Both the position numbers and the translations under genes were made by a program. From the NCBI RefSeq assembly GCF_003634965.1, contig NZ_RBXP01000013.1:372001-436000 (forward strand): a stretch of 64,000 nucleotides of DNA. The letters are read 5' to 3'. Within the stretch, counting starts at the first letter, position 1, and every line of letters begins with the position of its first letter. Positions 11,239 to 20,556 of this stretch are shown piece after piece. The DNA is from Azonexus fungiphilus (GTDB lineage: Bacteria; Pseudomonadota; Gammaproteobacteria; Burkholderiales; Rhodocyclaceae). The notes beneath the pieces are model-generated. The model was not told the DNA's origin and did no database searches. It saw nothing but the letters and a program-made list of their open reading frames with translations.

Positions 11239-13826
11239 GCGGCCAGCGCCTGTTCGCCCAGCTGATGCCGGCGCCGACCATCCGCAACAAGCTGGTCGCG
11301 CTCTCCTTCCTGTTCCTGCTGACCGTGGTCGGCATGGTCTTCGTGCTGGTGTTCACCCAGCAGAAGCACCTGCTGCAATCGCAGTGGGCCGGTTCGATGG
11401 CCGCCCAGGCCCGCCTCCTGGCCAGCAACCTGCAGGCCGCGACGGCCTTCTCCGACCGCCGCGAAGCCGCTCGCCTGCTCGAATCGCTGGCGGTCAACCC
11501 GGCCATCGTCGCCGGCCGCGTCATGCTCGCCGACGGTTCCATCCTCGGCGAGTACCATCGCCCCGGCGAAAGCAGCCCGGCTTTTCCGGATGGCGACGAA
11601 AGCCAGTTGTTCGCCGATGGCTACCTGCTGGTCCGCGAACCGATCCGCCTCGACGGCCAGACCACCGCCGGCGGCCGCATCGAACTGCAGGTGTCGCTGG
11701 CCCAGTACCACACGACGATGCGCCAGACGATCAACGAGACGGCGCTGCTCCTGCTGCTGGCGCTGACCGGCGCACTCCTGCTGACGCGCTACGTGGTCGG
11801 CCGGCTGACCGCGCCGCTGGAGAAGCTCGACGACCTGGCCAACCGGATCTCGCACGACGCGTTGCTCGACGAGCGGATCGCGACCCAGCGCAGCGACGAG
11901 ATCGGCAGCCTGGGCCAGAGCTTCGACCGGATGCTCGATTCGCTGCAGATGCGCGACCGCGAACTTGCCAACTACCGCGAATCGCTGGAAACCATGGTCG
12001 CCCGGCGCACCGCCGAACTGCAGCAGGCGACTGCCGAGGCACGCCAGGCGAGTAGCGCCAAGTCCGACTTCCTGGCCCGGATGAGCCACGAAATCCGGAC
12101 GCCGATGAACGCCATCGTCGGCCTCAGCCACATGCTGGTGGACTCGCCGCTGGCCACCCAGCAGCGCGAATATCTCGAACAGGTCGTGCAGTCGTCGGAA
12201 TCGCTGCTCGGCATCATCAACGACATCCTCGACTACTCGAAGATCGAAGCCGGCAGCCTGACGCTGGAAAAAGCCCCGTTCGAGCTGGCGGCGGTATTCC
12301 GCTCGGTGGCCGGGCTGTTTTCGCTGAAGGCCCGCAGCAAGGGGCTGACGCTCAGCTTCACCGGCTGCGAGGCGCTGCCGCAACGCCTCCAGGGCGATGC
12401 ACTGCGCCTCAGCCAGGTACTCATCAACCTGGTCGGCAATGCGCTCAAGTTCACCGAGCGCGGCGGCATCACGGTCACCGCCAGTCGCATTGCCGCCGCC
12501 GACGACGCGCGCATCGGCATCGCGTTCACGGTCGACGACAGCGGCATCGGCATTTCCGCCGAACAGCTGGACAAACTGTTCTCGCCGTTCAGCCAGGCCG
12601 ACAGCAGCATCACCCGGCGCTTCGGCGGCACCGGCCTCGGCCTGGCCATCTGCCGCCAGCTGGTCGGACTGATGGGCGGCGAGATCGAAGTCGATAGCCA
12701 CCCCGGCAACGGCAGCCGCTTCCGCTTCAGCGCCTGGTTCGACGCTGCCCCCGAGCCGGCCCCGGCGGTCGCCGACACACGCCCGTCGGCGACGCTGCCG
12801 CGCTGGTCGGGCGAACGGGTCCTGCTGGTCGAAGACATTCCGGTCAACCGGACCATCGCCGTCGCCCTGCTCCAGAAAGTCGGGCTCAGCGTCGCCACCG
12901 CCGGCGATGGTAACGAAGCGCTGGCTGCGCTCGAACGCGAAAGCTTCCGGCTGATCCTCATGGACATCCAGATGCCGGTCATGGACGGTCTCACCGCCGC
13001 CCGCCAGATTCGCACCGACGAGCGCTTCCGGGACCTGCCGATCATCGCGATGACCGCACACGCAACGCGCGAGGATCATGAGCAGTCGAGCGCCGCCGGC
13101 ATGAATGCGCACCTGACCAAACCGATCATGCCGCGCCTGCTCTATGACGAGATCGCCCGCTGGTTGCCGCCGCTCGGTGAGACAAGCAGCGCCACCGACG
13201 GCGAGGGGGCCGGCGACCTGCCTGCGCTCGCCGGTATCGATCAGGAGCGTGGCCTGGCCCTGCACCTCAACCGTCCAGCCTTCTATCTCAAATCGCTGCA
13301 CGCCTTCCGCCGCGATTTTGCCGGCAGCTGCCAGGCCATTGCCACCGCGCTGGCCCGAGGCGAAACCGCCGAAGCGCGCCGGCTGGCGCACTCGCTGAAG
13401 TCAGTCGGTGCCGCGCTGGGTGCCGGCCCGCTGGCCGAACAGGCACGCCGCCTCGAGCAATTGCTGGCCGCACCGGATAGCGACCGGGAAGCCCTGGCCA
13501 CGGCCCAGCATGCACTCGAGCGCTGCCTGAACGAACTGCTCGCCAGCCTCGCCGGCTTGCCGGCACCGCCACCGCCGGCCGAAGAGGAAAGCGGGTCAGC
13601 CCCCGAGCAACTCTTCGCGGAACTCGAAAACGACCTGCGCAGCGCCAGTGCCAGCAGTGAAAGCGCTTTTTGCGCACTGCGCACGGCCTTGGAGAAAAAC
13701 ACCAGCTACAAGAAAAATGATAAAATCATCGAGGAGATCAGCGCATTGATCGACGACGTCGAATACGAAGCCGCGCTGGAAAAACTGCAGACGCTGCGCG
13801 AATCATGGACAAAAACCAAGGCATGA
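11235..13826 (+). CDS. hybrid sensor histidine kinase (CHASE8-like sensor, HAMP, HisKA, HATPase, REC, HPt)
   Basis: 863 residues, starting at the ATG that overlaps the YfiR stop. Order seen: transmembrane segment 20-41; a periplasmic region about 45-160 resembling CHASE8 (ASNLQAATAFSDRREAARLL); transmembrane segment 167-188; HAMP; HisKA with phospho-His 285 (MSHEIRTPMNAI); HATPase with N and G boxes (NLVGNALKFTE, FGGTGLGLAICRQL); receiver with phospho-Asp 577 (LMDIQMPVMDG); HPt with His 719 (RLAHSLKSVGAALG). A further 80-residue tail follows the HPt, ending in a helical, charged stretch. The full phosphorelay in one protein implies transfer to an outside receiver; the next gene, overlapping by 22 nt, is a REC-GGDEF protein and the obvious target. 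Confidence 0.93.
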   Translation: MSGQRLFAQLMPAPTIRNKLVALSFLFLLTVVGMVFVLVFTQQKHLLQSQWAGSMAAQARLLASNLQAATAFSDRREAARLLESLAVNPAIVAGRVMLADGSILGEYHRPGESSPAFPDGDESQLFADGYLLVREPIRLDGQTTAGGRIELQVSLAQYHTTMRQTINETALLLLLALTGALLLTRYVVGRLTAPLEKLDDLANRISHDALLDERIATQRSDEIGSLGQSFDRMLDSLQMRDRELANYRESLETMVARRTAELQQATAEARQASSAKSDFLARMSHEIRTPMNAIVGLSHMLVDSPLATQQREYLEQVVQSSESLLGIINDILDYSKIEAGSLTLEKAPFELAAVFRSVAGLFSLKARSKGLTLSFTGCEALPQRLQGDALRLSQVLINLVGNALKFTERGGITVTASRIAAADDARIGIAFTVDDSGIGISAEQLDKLFSPFSQADSSITRRFGGTGLGLAICRQLVGLMGGEIEVDSHPGNGSRFRFSAWFDAAPEPAPAVADTRPSATLPRWSGERVLLVEDIPVNRTIAVALLQKVGLSVATAGDGNEALAALERESFRLILMDIQMPVMDGLTAARQIRTDERFRDLPIIAMTAHATREDHEQSSAAGMNAHLTKPIMPRLLYDEIARWLPPLGETSSATDGEGAGDLPALAGIDQERGLALHLNRPAFYLKSLHAFRRDFAGSCQAIATALARGETAEARRLAHSLKSVGAALGAGPLAEQARRLEQLLAAPDSDREALATAQHALERCLNELLASLAGLPAPPPPAEEESGSAPEQLFAELENDLRSASASSESAFCALRTALEKNTSYKKNDKIIEEISALIDDVEYEAALEKLQTLRESWTKTKA

Positions 13827-14731
13827 CCGCCCTCCCGACGGTTCTCGTCGTCGACGACGAAAAGCAGAATCGCGACTTGTTGACCGAACTGCTGCACGAG
13901 GATTGCCGGGTGATCCTGGCGAAAAACGGCAATCAGGCCCTGGAACGGGCACGCGAGCAGCAGCCTGACCTGATCCTGCTCGACGTGCTGATGCCCGACA
14001 TGAGCGGACACGAAGTCATCCAGACGCTGAAGAACGACGACGCGACCCGTCACATCCCGGTGATCTTCATCTCGGCACTCGATGCGCCAGCCGACGAGGA
14101 ACGCGGGCTCGACCTCGGCGCCGTCGATTACATCGCCAAGCCTTTCCACCCGTCGATCGTCCGTAAGCGCGTGCGCAATCACCTGCTCTCGGTACACCAT
14201 CGCCACCTGCTCGAGAACCTGGCGATGATCGACAGCCTGACCGAGATCGCCAACCGCCGCCGTTACGCCGAGGTTCTGGAAAGCGAATGGCGGCGCTGCG
14301 CCCGCAATGCCGCACCGTTATCGCTGGCCATCGTCGATGTCGATCATTTCAAGGCTTACAACGATCATCTCGGGCATGCTGCCGGCGACCGCGTGCTGCG
14401 CCGCATCGCCCAGGCGATGAACGGCCTGTTGCGCCGCCCGGGCGACCTGGTCGCCCGCTACGGCGGCGAGGAATTTGCCGTGCTGCTGCCGGAAACCGAC
14501 GCCGACTCGGGTTACCAGATCGGTAACGAACTCCGTCAGCAGATCGAAGCGCTGGCAATCGCGCATCCGGCATCGCCGGTGGCACCGGTGATCACCGTCA
14601 GCCTGGGCGGGATGACCATCGTTCCGGCGGGCGGCGATGTCGATCCGCGGCTGTTTTCCGGCGCCGATGCAGCACTCTATGCAGCCAAGGCCGAAGGCCG
14701 CAACCGTGCCTTCTGGCGCCTCGGCGACTGA
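13805..14731 (+). CDS. response-regulator diguanylate cyclase (REC-GGDEF)
   Basis: 308 residues. Receiver domain 13-130 with phospho-Asp 60 ([13 protein letters not shown]) and the conserved Lys of YIAKPF. The GGDEF domain has an intact active site GGEEF at 220-224 and a product-inhibition site RPGD at 211-214, exactly five residues before it. So it should make cyclic di-GMP and be feedback-inhibited. The start overlaps the end of the kinase gene by 22 nt, so the two are co-translated and are very likely a cognate pair, the kinase HPt domain passing phosphate to Asp 60. No output other than cyclic di-GMP is encoded nearby. Confidence 0.95.
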   Translation: MDKNQGMTALPTVLVVDDEKQNRDLLTELLHEDCRVILAKNGNQALERAREQQPDLILLDVLMPDMSGHEVIQTLKNDDATRHIPVIFISALDAPADEERGLDLGAVDYIAKPFHPSIVRKRVRNHLLSVHHRHLLENLAMIDSLTEIANRRRYAEVLESEWRRCARNAAPLSLAIVDVDHFKAYNDHLGHAAGDRVLRRIAQAMNGLLRRPGDLVARYGGEEFAVLLPETDADSGYQIGNELRQQIEALAIAHPASPVAPVITVSLGGMTIVPAGGDVDPRLFSGADAALYAAKAEGRNRAFWRLGD

Positions 14732-14737
14732 GCCAGC

Positions 14738-14980
14738 CTAGGCGGCGGCCGGCGGCGACCCGACGTCGTCGTCCGGCTCGAGATCCTCCCAGATGCAGTC
14801 GCATTCCTTGCGCACATCGTGCAGTCCCGGCTTGTTCGTTTCCTGGACCAGGCATTCGCCCTGGCACTCGTCGGAAACGACGACCAGCTTCATTTCAGCG
14901 TCCACCTGGCGTTCGCCATCCCAGTAGCTGCAGGTTGCACAAACCTTCACCTCGGTGGGCAATATCAGTTTTTCGGCCAT
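14738..14980 (-). CDS. small cysteine-rich protein of unknown function
   Basis: 80 residues from ATG 14980, chosen because GAGGAA lies 5 nt upstream; ATG 15010 (90 residues) is the alternative. No signal peptide. Seven cysteines fall in pairs: CATCSYW near the N-terminus, ECQGEC in the middle, ECDC near the end, which suggests metal binding or a redox fold. The C-terminus is acidic ([10 protein letters not shown]). It runs convergent to the diguanylate cyclase gene with only 6 bp between the stops, and divergent from proA. I do not recognise the family. Confidence 0.7.
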   Translation of the reverse strand: MAEKLILPTEVKVCATCSYWDGERQVDAEMKLVVVSDECQGECLVQETNKPGLHDVRKECDCIWEDLEPDDDVGSPPAAA

Positions 14981-15060
14981 CTGTTCCTCGATGGAAAGCC
15001 CTGTTGTCATCGCGGATAAGAGTTTACCCGGTTCCGGAAGTTCCCTGTAATTTGTCTGGC

Positions 15061-15066
15061 TATAAT
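15061..15066 (+). promoter_or_regulatory. -10 box of proA
   Basis: TATAAT, 27 bp before the proA ATG. No convincing -35 hexamer at the right distance, so this is a partial call. Confidence 0.45.
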
Positions 15067-15093
15067 GTTCTTTTGCCCCGAACACGACAGACC

Positions 15094-16350
15094 ATGGACA
15101 TCAAGAACTACATGCAGGACCTCGGCCGCCAGGCCCGCGCCGCGTCGCGCCGGCTGGCCACGGCGAGCACTGCGGAAAAGAACGCGGCGCTGCTGCACCT
15201 CGCCACCGCCATCCGCCGCGACAAGGCAGCCCTGCTCGCGGCCAACGCCGAAGACCTCGCCGCCGCCCGTGCCAGCGGCCTGGAACCGGCCATGGTCGAC
15301 CGCCTGACGCTGACCGACAAGGGCGTCGATAACATGGCCGAAGGCGTCGAGCAGGTGGCCAAGCTGCCCGACCCGATCGGCGAGATGGGCGAGTTCAAGT
15401 TCCGCCCGTCGGGCATCCAGGTCGGCAAGATGCGCGTGCCGCTCGGTGTCATCGGCATCATCTACGAAGCCCGCCCGAACGTCACCGCCGACGCCGCCGC
15501 GCTGTGCCTGAAATCGGGCAACGCGGCGATCCTGCGCGGCGGTTCGGAAGCGATCCACTGCAACCGCGCGATCGCCGCGCTGATCGACGAAGCGCTCCTG
15601 GCCGCCGGCCTGCCCGCCGAAGCCGTGCAGGTCGTCGCCACCACCGACCGCGCCGCGGTTGGCGAACTGATCACCATGCGCGAGTTCGTCGATGTCATCG
15701 TGCCGCGCGGCGGCAAGGGCCTGATCGCCCGCCTCCTGGCCGAGTCGCGGGTGCCGATGATCCAGCACCTCGACGGCAACTGCCACGTTTACCTCGAAAC
15801 CGACGCCGACCCGGCAAAAGCCTTGAAGATCGTCGAAAACGCCAAAACCCAGCGCTACGGCACCTGCAACACCGCCGAATCGCTGCTCGTCGACCGTGCC
15901 GTCGCCGCCGCCCTGCTGCCGCCGATCGCCGCCATGCTCGCCGGCAAGGGCGTCGAGATCCGCGGTTGCGCCGAAACCTGCGCCCTGCTGCCGAACACCG
16001 TCGCCGCCAGCGACGAGGATTACGCCACCGAGTTCCTGGCCCCGATCATCTCGGTCAAGGTCGTCGCCGGCATCGACGAGGCGATCGCCCACATCAACCG
16101 CTATTCCTCCGGGCACACCGAAGCCATCGTCACCGACAACCACCCGAAGGCGATGCGCTTCCTGCGCGAGGTCGATTCGGCCTCGGTCATGGTCAACGCC
16201 TCGACCCGTTTTGCCGACGGTTTCGAATACGGCCTCGGTGCCGAGATCGGCATCTCCACCGACAAGATCCACGCCCGCGGCCCGGTCGGCCTCGACGGCC
16301 TGACCAGCCAGAAGTGGATCGTCTTCGGCGACGGCCACGTACGTAGCTGA
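15094..16350 (+). CDS. proA: gamma-glutamyl phosphate reductase
   Basis: 418 residues from ATG 15094. Reduces gamma-glutamyl phosphate to glutamate semialdehyde with NADPH, the second step of proline synthesis. The start [15 protein letters not shown], the nucleotide-binding region ([20 protein letters not shown]), the conserved block [15 protein letters not shown] and the catalytic cysteine C258 in [13 protein letters not shown] are all present. Length is normal. It has its own -10 box and no proB nearby, as in many betaproteobacteria where proA lies near holA. Confidence 0.97.
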   Translation: MDIKNYMQDLGRQARAASRRLATASTAEKNAALLHLATAIRRDKAALLAANAEDLAAARASGLEPAMVDRLTLTDKGVDNMAEGVEQVAKLPDPIGEMGEFKFRPSGIQVGKMRVPLGVIGIIYEARPNVTADAAALCLKSGNAAILRGGSEAIHCNRAIAALIDEALLAAGLPAEAVQVVATTDRAAVGELITMREFVDVIVPRGGKGLIARLLAESRVPMIQHLDGNCHVYLETDADPAKALKIVENAKTQRYGTCNTAESLLVDRAVAAALLPPIAAMLAGKGVEIRGCAETCALLPNTVAASDEDYATEFLAPIISVKVVAGIDEAIAHINRYSSGHTEAIVTDNHPKAMRFLREVDSASVMVNASTRFADGFEYGLGAEIGISTDKIHARGPVGLDGLTSQKWIVFGDGHVRS

Positions 16351-16410
16351 CCCCGGACGGCGGGCGCTCGACCGTCCGCCGCCATCCCCAAAAAAACAGA
16401 GGAGACAAGC

Positions 16411-17583
16411 ATGAGCAAGCCGAATTTCGCCTGGGACGACCCCTTTCTGCTCGACAGCCAGCTGGCTGCCGACGAACGCCAGGTTCGCAATGCCGCCCGC
16501 GACTTCGCCCGGCGCGAACTGGCGCCACGCACCCGCGACGCCTTCCGCAACGAAACCACCGACCCGGCCATCTATCGCGCCCTCGGCGAGATGGGCCTGC
16601 TCGGCGCGACGCTGCCACCGCAATACGGCGGCGCCGGCCTCAACTACGTGTCCTACGGGCTGATCGCCCGCGAGGTCGAATATGTCGACTCGGCCTGGCG
16701 GACGCTGGTCTCGGTGCAGTCCTCGCTGACCATGGTACCGATTCACGAGTTCGGCACCATCGCCCAGAAGGAGAAATACCTGCCCGGGCTCGGCCGCGGC
16801 GAACTGATCGGCTGCTTCGGACTGACCGAGCCGGATTCCGGCTCCGATCCGGCCAGCGCCACCAGCCGGGCGCGCAGCGTGCCGGGCGGCTGGAAACTGT
16901 CCGGCGTCAAGCGCTGGATCACCAACTCGCCGATCGCCGATGTGCTCATCGTCTGGGCCAAGGACGACGAAGGCCTGCTGCGCGGCTTCATCCTGGAAAA
17001 AGGCATGGCCGGGCTGTCGACCCCGACCATCGCCGGCAAGGTCGGCATGCGCGCCTCGGTCAGCGGCGACATCGTCATGGACGAGGTCTTCGTGCCGACG
17101 GAAAACCGCCTGGAAGTGGCCGGCCTGAAAGGTCCGTTCACCTGCCTCAATTCAGCGCGCTACGGCATCGCCTGGGGCGCCACCGGCGCCGCCGAGGCCT
17201 GCTGGCACACGGCACGGCAATACACGCTGGAGCGCAAGCAGTTTGAGCGGCCGCTGGCCAGCAACCAGCTGATCCAGAAGAAGCTGGCCGACATGCAGAC
17301 CGAAATCGCGCTGGGCATCCAGGGCGCACTGCGCCTCGGCCGCATGATGGATGACGGCAGCGCGACGCCCGAACTGATCTCGCTGATGAAGCGCAACGCC
17401 TGCGGCAAGGCCCTCGACATCGCCCGCAACGCCCGCGACATGCTCGGCGGCAACGGCATCTGCGACGACTACGGCGTCATTCGCCACCTGGTCAACCTGG
17501 AAGTGGTGAACACCTACGAGGGCACGCACGACGTCCATGCGCTGATCCTCGGCCGGGCCCAGACCGGCATCTCGGCATTCTGA
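16411..17583 (+). CDS. gcdH: glutaryl-CoA dehydrogenase (acyl-CoA dehydrogenase family)
   Basis: 390 residues with ribosome site AGAGGAGA before ATG. Oxidises and decarboxylates glutaryl-CoA to crotonyl-CoA, an FAD enzyme of lysine, tryptophan and aromatic breakdown. Seen: FAD/substrate motif [26 protein letters not shown], and the catalytic glutamate E370 in [20 protein letters not shown]. The EGTHDVH form and the start FAWDDPF are typical of glutaryl-CoA dehydrogenase rather than other family members. It stands alone; the gap from proA holds a short hairpin only. The specific substrate is family knowledge, not shown directly. Confidence 0.88.
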   Translation: MSKPNFAWDDPFLLDSQLAADERQVRNAARDFARRELAPRTRDAFRNETTDPAIYRALGEMGLLGATLPPQYGGAGLNYVSYGLIAREVEYVDSAWRTLVSVQSSLTMVPIHEFGTIAQKEKYLPGLGRGELIGCFGLTEPDSGSDPASATSRARSVPGGWKLSGVKRWITNSPIADVLIVWAKDDEGLLRGFILEKGMAGLSTPTIAGKVGMRASVSGDIVMDEVFVPTENRLEVAGLKGPFTCLNSARYGIAWGATGAAEACWHTARQYTLERKQFERPLASNQLIQKKLADMQTEIALGIQGALRLGRMMDDGSATPELISLMKRNACGKALDIARNARDMLGGNGICDDYGVIRHLVNLEVVNTYEGTHDVHALILGRAQTGISAF

Positions 17584-17609
17584 GCGGACGCGGCCGGCGG
17601 CCGCTCAGA
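17579..17609. terminator. bidirectional hairpin between gcdH and the ABC operon
   Basis: TCTGAGCGG (17579-17587) pairs perfectly with CCGCTCAGA (17601-17609) around a 13-nt loop. The stem includes both convergent stop codons. No clear T runs, so termination is probable but not certain. Confidence 0.5.
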
Positions 17610-18357
17610 GCATGTGCTCGAGGAAGCAGCGGGTACGCGGGTGGCGCGGGTCGGCGAACATTTCGGCGGCCGGCCGCGCCTCGACGATCTCGCCATGATC
17701 CATGAAGACGACCTCGGTCGACACGTCGCGGGCAAAGCTCATCTCGTGCGTGACGACGAGCATGGTCATGCGTTCCTCGGCCAACTGGCGCATCGTGCGC
17801 AGCACCTCGCCGGTAAGCTCGGGATCGAGCGCCGAGGTCGGCTCGTCGAAGAGCATGATGTCCGGTTCCATCGCCAACGCCCGGGCAATCGCCACCCGCT
17901 GCTTCTGCCCGCCCGACAGTTGCGACGGATAGGCGCCGCACTTGGCGATCAGGCCGACCTTGCGCAGCAGCTCCTCGGCGCGCGGCACGATGGCGTCGCG
18001 GCTCAGGCCCTTGACCGTCAGCGGCGCCTCGATGACGTTCTGCAGCACGGTCAGGTGCGGGAACAGGTTGAACTGCTGGAAGACCATGCCCATCTTGCGG
18101 CAGATGCGCCGCGCCTCGGCTTCCGGCGCGTAGCGGCAGTGGCCGGCGGCGTCGGTGGTAGCGAGCGTTTCGCCCTCGATGACGATGCTGCCGGCGTCGA
18201 TCGTTTCCAGGTGGTTGAGGCAGCGCAAAAAGGTGCTCTTGCCGGAACCCGACGGGCCGATCACGGCGATCACCTCGCCCTTGCCGATGTCGAGCGAGAC
18301 GCCCTTGAGCACCTCGGTGCCGTGGAAGTGCTTGCGGATGTCGCGCGCCGAGATCAT
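17605..18357 (-). CDS. polar amino-acid ABC transporter, ATP-binding protein (GlnQ type)
   Basis: 250 residues from ATG 18357 (MISARDIRKHFHG), which fits the family N-terminus; ATG 18378 would add 7 residues and is possible. Walker A GPSGSGKST, Q-loop VFQQFNLFPHLTV, signature LSGGQKQRVAIARAL, Walker B MLFDEPTSALDPE and switch His in VTHEMSFA are intact. An insertion of about 12 residues lies between Walker A and the Q-loop (TTDAAGHCRYAPEAEAR). Last gene of a three-gene operon with the permease and binding protein; starts 10 bp after the permease stop. Confidence 0.93.
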   Translation of the reverse strand: MISARDIRKHFHGTEVLKGVSLDIGKGEVIAVIGPSGSGKSTFLRCLNHLETIDAGSIVIEGETLATTDAAGHCRYAPEAEARRICRKMGMVFQQFNLFPHLTVLQNVIEAPLTVKGLSRDAIVPRAEELLRKVGLIAKCGAYPSQLSGGQKQRVAIARALAMEPDIMLFDEPTSALDPELTGEVLRTMRQLAEERMTMLVVTHEMSFARDVSTEVVFMDHGEIVEARPAAEMFADPRHPRTRCFLEHML

Positions 18358-18367
18358 CGGCACGGCT

Positions 18368-19021
18368 TCAGTCTTCATAGACGGCATAGCGTTTTTCCAG
18401 GCGCATGAAGCCCCAGGTCAGGACCAGGGTCATGATCAGGTAGAAGGCGGCGGCGACGACGAAGGGCATGGTCGTGAAATCGCGCTGGACGATGCCACGC
18501 GCCGCGCGCAGCAGGTCGTTCATGGCCAGCACGTAGATCAGCGAAGTGTCCTTGACCAGGGTGATGGTCTCGTTGCTCATCGGCGGCAGGATGCGCTTGA
18601 CCACCTGCGGCAGGATGATGCGCCGCATCGTCTGGCCGTAGCTCATGCCGAGCACGCGCGCCGCCTCGTACTGGCCGCGGCCGACCGACTGGATGCCGGA
18701 ACGGAAGATCTCGGCGAAGTAGGCCGCGTAGTTCAGCGTGAAGGCGACGATCGCCGCCGGGAAATCGGGCAGGCGGATGCCGATCACCGGCACGAAGGGC
18801 AGCGCGAAGTAGATGAACAGCATCTGCAGCATCAGCGGCGTGCCGCGCATCAGCCAGATGTAGCCGCCAACCAGGCTGGCGGCGGTGCGGAAATGCGAGA
18901 CGCGGACCAGGGCCAGCGCCAGCCCGAGCGGCACGGCGAGGACCAGGGTGAGCAGGAAGACCTGCAGGGTCACCGCGGTGCCATCGAGCAGCGGGCCGAT
19001 AATCTGGATCAGGTAGTCCAT
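18368..19021 (-). CDS. amino-acid ABC transporter permease (HisM/GlnP type)
   Basis: 217 residues with about five membrane segments and the cytoplasmic EAA loop EAARVLGMSYGQTMRRIILPQ-type motif near residue 125 that docks on the ATPase. Only one permease gene is present, so the transporter probably uses a homodimer. It follows the binding-protein gene after a strong hairpin with a T run, which probably lowers its expression relative to the binding protein. Confidence 0.93.
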   Translation of the reverse strand: MDYLIQIIGPLLDGTAVTLQVFLLTLVLAVPLGLALALVRVSHFRTAASLVGGYIWLMRGTPLMLQMLFIYFALPFVPVIGIRLPDFPAAIVAFTLNYAAYFAEIFRSGIQSVGRGQYEAARVLGMSYGQTMRRIILPQVVKRILPPMSNETITLVKDTSLIYVLAMNDLLRAARGIVQRDFTTMPFVVAAAFYLIMTLVLTWGFMRLEKRYAVYED

Positions 19022-19054
19022 GTTGTCAGCCCGTCAGGCGGGCGCCATGGGAGT

Positions 19055-19084
19055 AAAAAAGCACGGGCCGGCAAACCGGCCCGT
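19055..19084 (-). terminator. intrinsic terminator/attenuator between binding protein and permease
   Basis: On the - strand ACGGGCCGG, loop TTTG, CCGGCCCGT, then GC and six Ts. A classic 9-bp stem with T tract inside an operon, expected to give partial read-through. Confidence 0.75.
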
Positions 19085-19103
19085 CGTGGCGAGCGGGCGA
19101 AGC

Positions 19104-19898
19104 TTACTTGACGATGTCCTTGCCGAACCATTGCGTCGAGATACGGGCGGCGGCGCCGTCCTTCTTCATCTCGTCCATTGCCTGCTGCAGCTTGGCGAGC
19201 AGCTCGGCGTCGTCCTTGCGCACGCCGACGCCGTATTCCTCGGTGCCGAAGTTGTCGTCGAGGATCAGGTAGTCGCCCGGCTTCTTGGCCACGTAGTAAC
19301 GGCCGACGATCTCGTCGAGGACGACGGCGTCGAGGCGGCCGGTGGTCAGGTCCATCAGCGCGGCGACGTTGTCGCCGAACTTCTTCAGTTCCTTGAACGA
19401 CTTGGCGACGGCATCCTTCTCGATGGCTTCGACGGCGCTGCTGCCTTCCTGGACGCCGACCACCTTGCCGGCCAGGTCGGCCTTGGCCTTGACCGGCGAA
19501 TTGGCGGCGACGACGACGATCTGGTGGTTTTCCAGGTAGGGCGCGGTGAAGGCGATCTGCTCCTTGCGCTTTTCGGTGATGGTCAGGCCGTTCCACAGCA
19601 CGTCGACGCGCTTGCCGCCGAGTTCGGCTTCCTTGGCGTTCCAGTCGATCGGCTTGAACTCGACTTCGACGCCGAGGCGCTTGGCGGCTTCACGGGCGAG
19701 ATCGATGTCGAAACCGACCAGTTCGTTCTTTTCGTCGCGGAAACCCATCGGCGGGAAGTTGTCGTCGAGGCCGACGACGATCCTGGCAGCCGGGGCCGGT
19801 GCGGCATTCTGGGCCTGCGGGGCTTCCTGCTTGCCGCAGGCGACGAGCAGGGCGCTGGCGAGGAGCGCGGCGGCGAGGGTCGAAATACGTTTTTGCAT
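19104..19898 (-). CDS. amino-acid ABC transporter substrate-binding lipoprotein
   Basis: 264 residues from ATG 19898 with GGAGAAAC upstream. Lipobox LLVAC with Cys 21. The mature part is a type II periplasmic binding protein: VGLDDNFPPMGFRDEKNELVGFD (split across residues 40-62), DIDLAREAAKRLG, DVLWNGLTITEKRKEQIAFT and GVQEGSSAVEAI. These blocks are typical of binding proteins for polar amino acids; the exact ligand cannot be told. As a lipoprotein it is tethered to the inner membrane beside its permease. A possible -10 (GATAAT, 19949-19944) lies upstream with no good -35. Confidence 0.9.
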   Translation of the reverse strand: MQKRISTLAAALLASALLVACGKQEAPQAQNAAPAPAARIVVGLDDNFPPMGFRDEKNELVGFDIDLAREAAKRLGVEVEFKPIDWNAKEAELGGKRVDVLWNGLTITEKRKEQIAFTAPYLENHQIVVVAANSPVKAKADLAGKVVGVQEGSSAVEAIEKDAVAKSFKELKKFGDNVAALMDLTTGRLDAVVLDEIVGRYYVAKKPGDYLILDDNFGTEEYGVGVRKDDAELLAKLQQAMDEMKKDGAAARISTQWFGKDIVK

Positions 19899-20004
19899 GC
19901 TGTTTCTCCGGCAAGGATCGGGGGTTTTTCGGTGAAGCCGGCAATTATCCCCCAAAAAGCAGCCGCTGCCTGCCCCCGGATCGCCACTGCGGCAATCCCG
20001 GCTT

Positions 20005-20033
20005 TTGACCGGCCGCGCCGGGCACGGTATAAG
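20005..20033 (+). promoter_or_regulatory. sigma-70 promoter of ogt-xerD
   Basis: -35 TTGACC, 17-bp spacer, -10 TATAAG; start of ogt 31 bp further on. Both boxes match 5 of 6 consensus positions. Confidence 0.7.
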
Positions 20034-20064
20034 CATCGTTTTCGTCAGCCGACCGGAGCCGCCG

Positions 20065-20556
20065 ATGCCTGCCACCGCCTACCACGCCGTTGTCGCCGCG
20101 CCCGGCTTCGCGCTCGGCATCCGCTGCAACGACGACGAAATCACCGCCATCGATTTCCTCGAACCCCGCCCCGAGCAGCCGCCGACGACGCCGCTGGCGG
20201 CCGAGGCGATGCGCCAGCTCGAAGCCTACCTGGCCGATCCCGGCTTCGTCTTCAGCCTGCCGCTGCAGGCGGCCGGCACCGCCTTCCAGCGCCGCGTCTG
20301 GGCCCGGATCTCGGCGATTCCGAGCGGCCAGACGCACACTTACGGTCAACTGGCCAAAAACCTCAAAAATGCCCCGCGCGCCGTCGGCCAGGCCTGCGGT
20401 GCCAACCCCTATCCGCTGGTCGTCCCCTGCCACCGCGTCGTCGCCAGCCACGGTGGCCTCGGCGGTTTCGCCCGCGAGCGCGGCGGCTTCCTGCTCGAGA
20501 TCAAGCGCTGGCTGCTGCTGCATGAACACGCCGAACTTGCCCGCCCGGCCGACTGA
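20065..20556 (+). CDS. ogt: methylated-DNA--protein-cysteine methyltransferase
   Basis: 163 residues from ATG 20065. Removes methyl groups from O6-methylguanine by transfer to its own cysteine. The active site PCHRV is present with the acceptor Cys 122, preceded by the helix-turn-helix region (GTAFQRRVWARISAIPSGQT) and the asparagine hinge GANPYPLVVPC. No Ada N-terminal domain, so it is the stand-alone Ogt/AGT type. Overlaps xerD by 35 nt in another frame, so the two are probably one transcript from the promoter at 20005. Confidence 0.93.
   Translation: MPATAYHAVVAAPGFALGIRCNDDEITAIDFLEPRPEQPPTTPLAAEAMRQLEAYLADPGFVFSLPLQAAGTAFQRRVWARISAIPSGQTHTYGQLAKNLKNAPRAVGQACGANPYPLVVPCHRVVASHGGLGGFARERGGFLLEIKRWLLLHEHAELARPAD

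Noticed and set aside
10854..13391. 845-codon open frame on - over the kinase gene
   Set aside because: Mirror of high third-position GC; all kinase motifs lie on the + strand.
16351..16410. palindrome-like stretch after proA (GGACGG...CCGTCC)
   Set aside because: Only a weak short hairpin without a T run; not called as a terminator, and not a true copy of the dispersed palindrome.
15007..16746. 579-codon open frame on - over proA and gcdH
   Set aside because: Spans two proven genes and has no recognisable domain.
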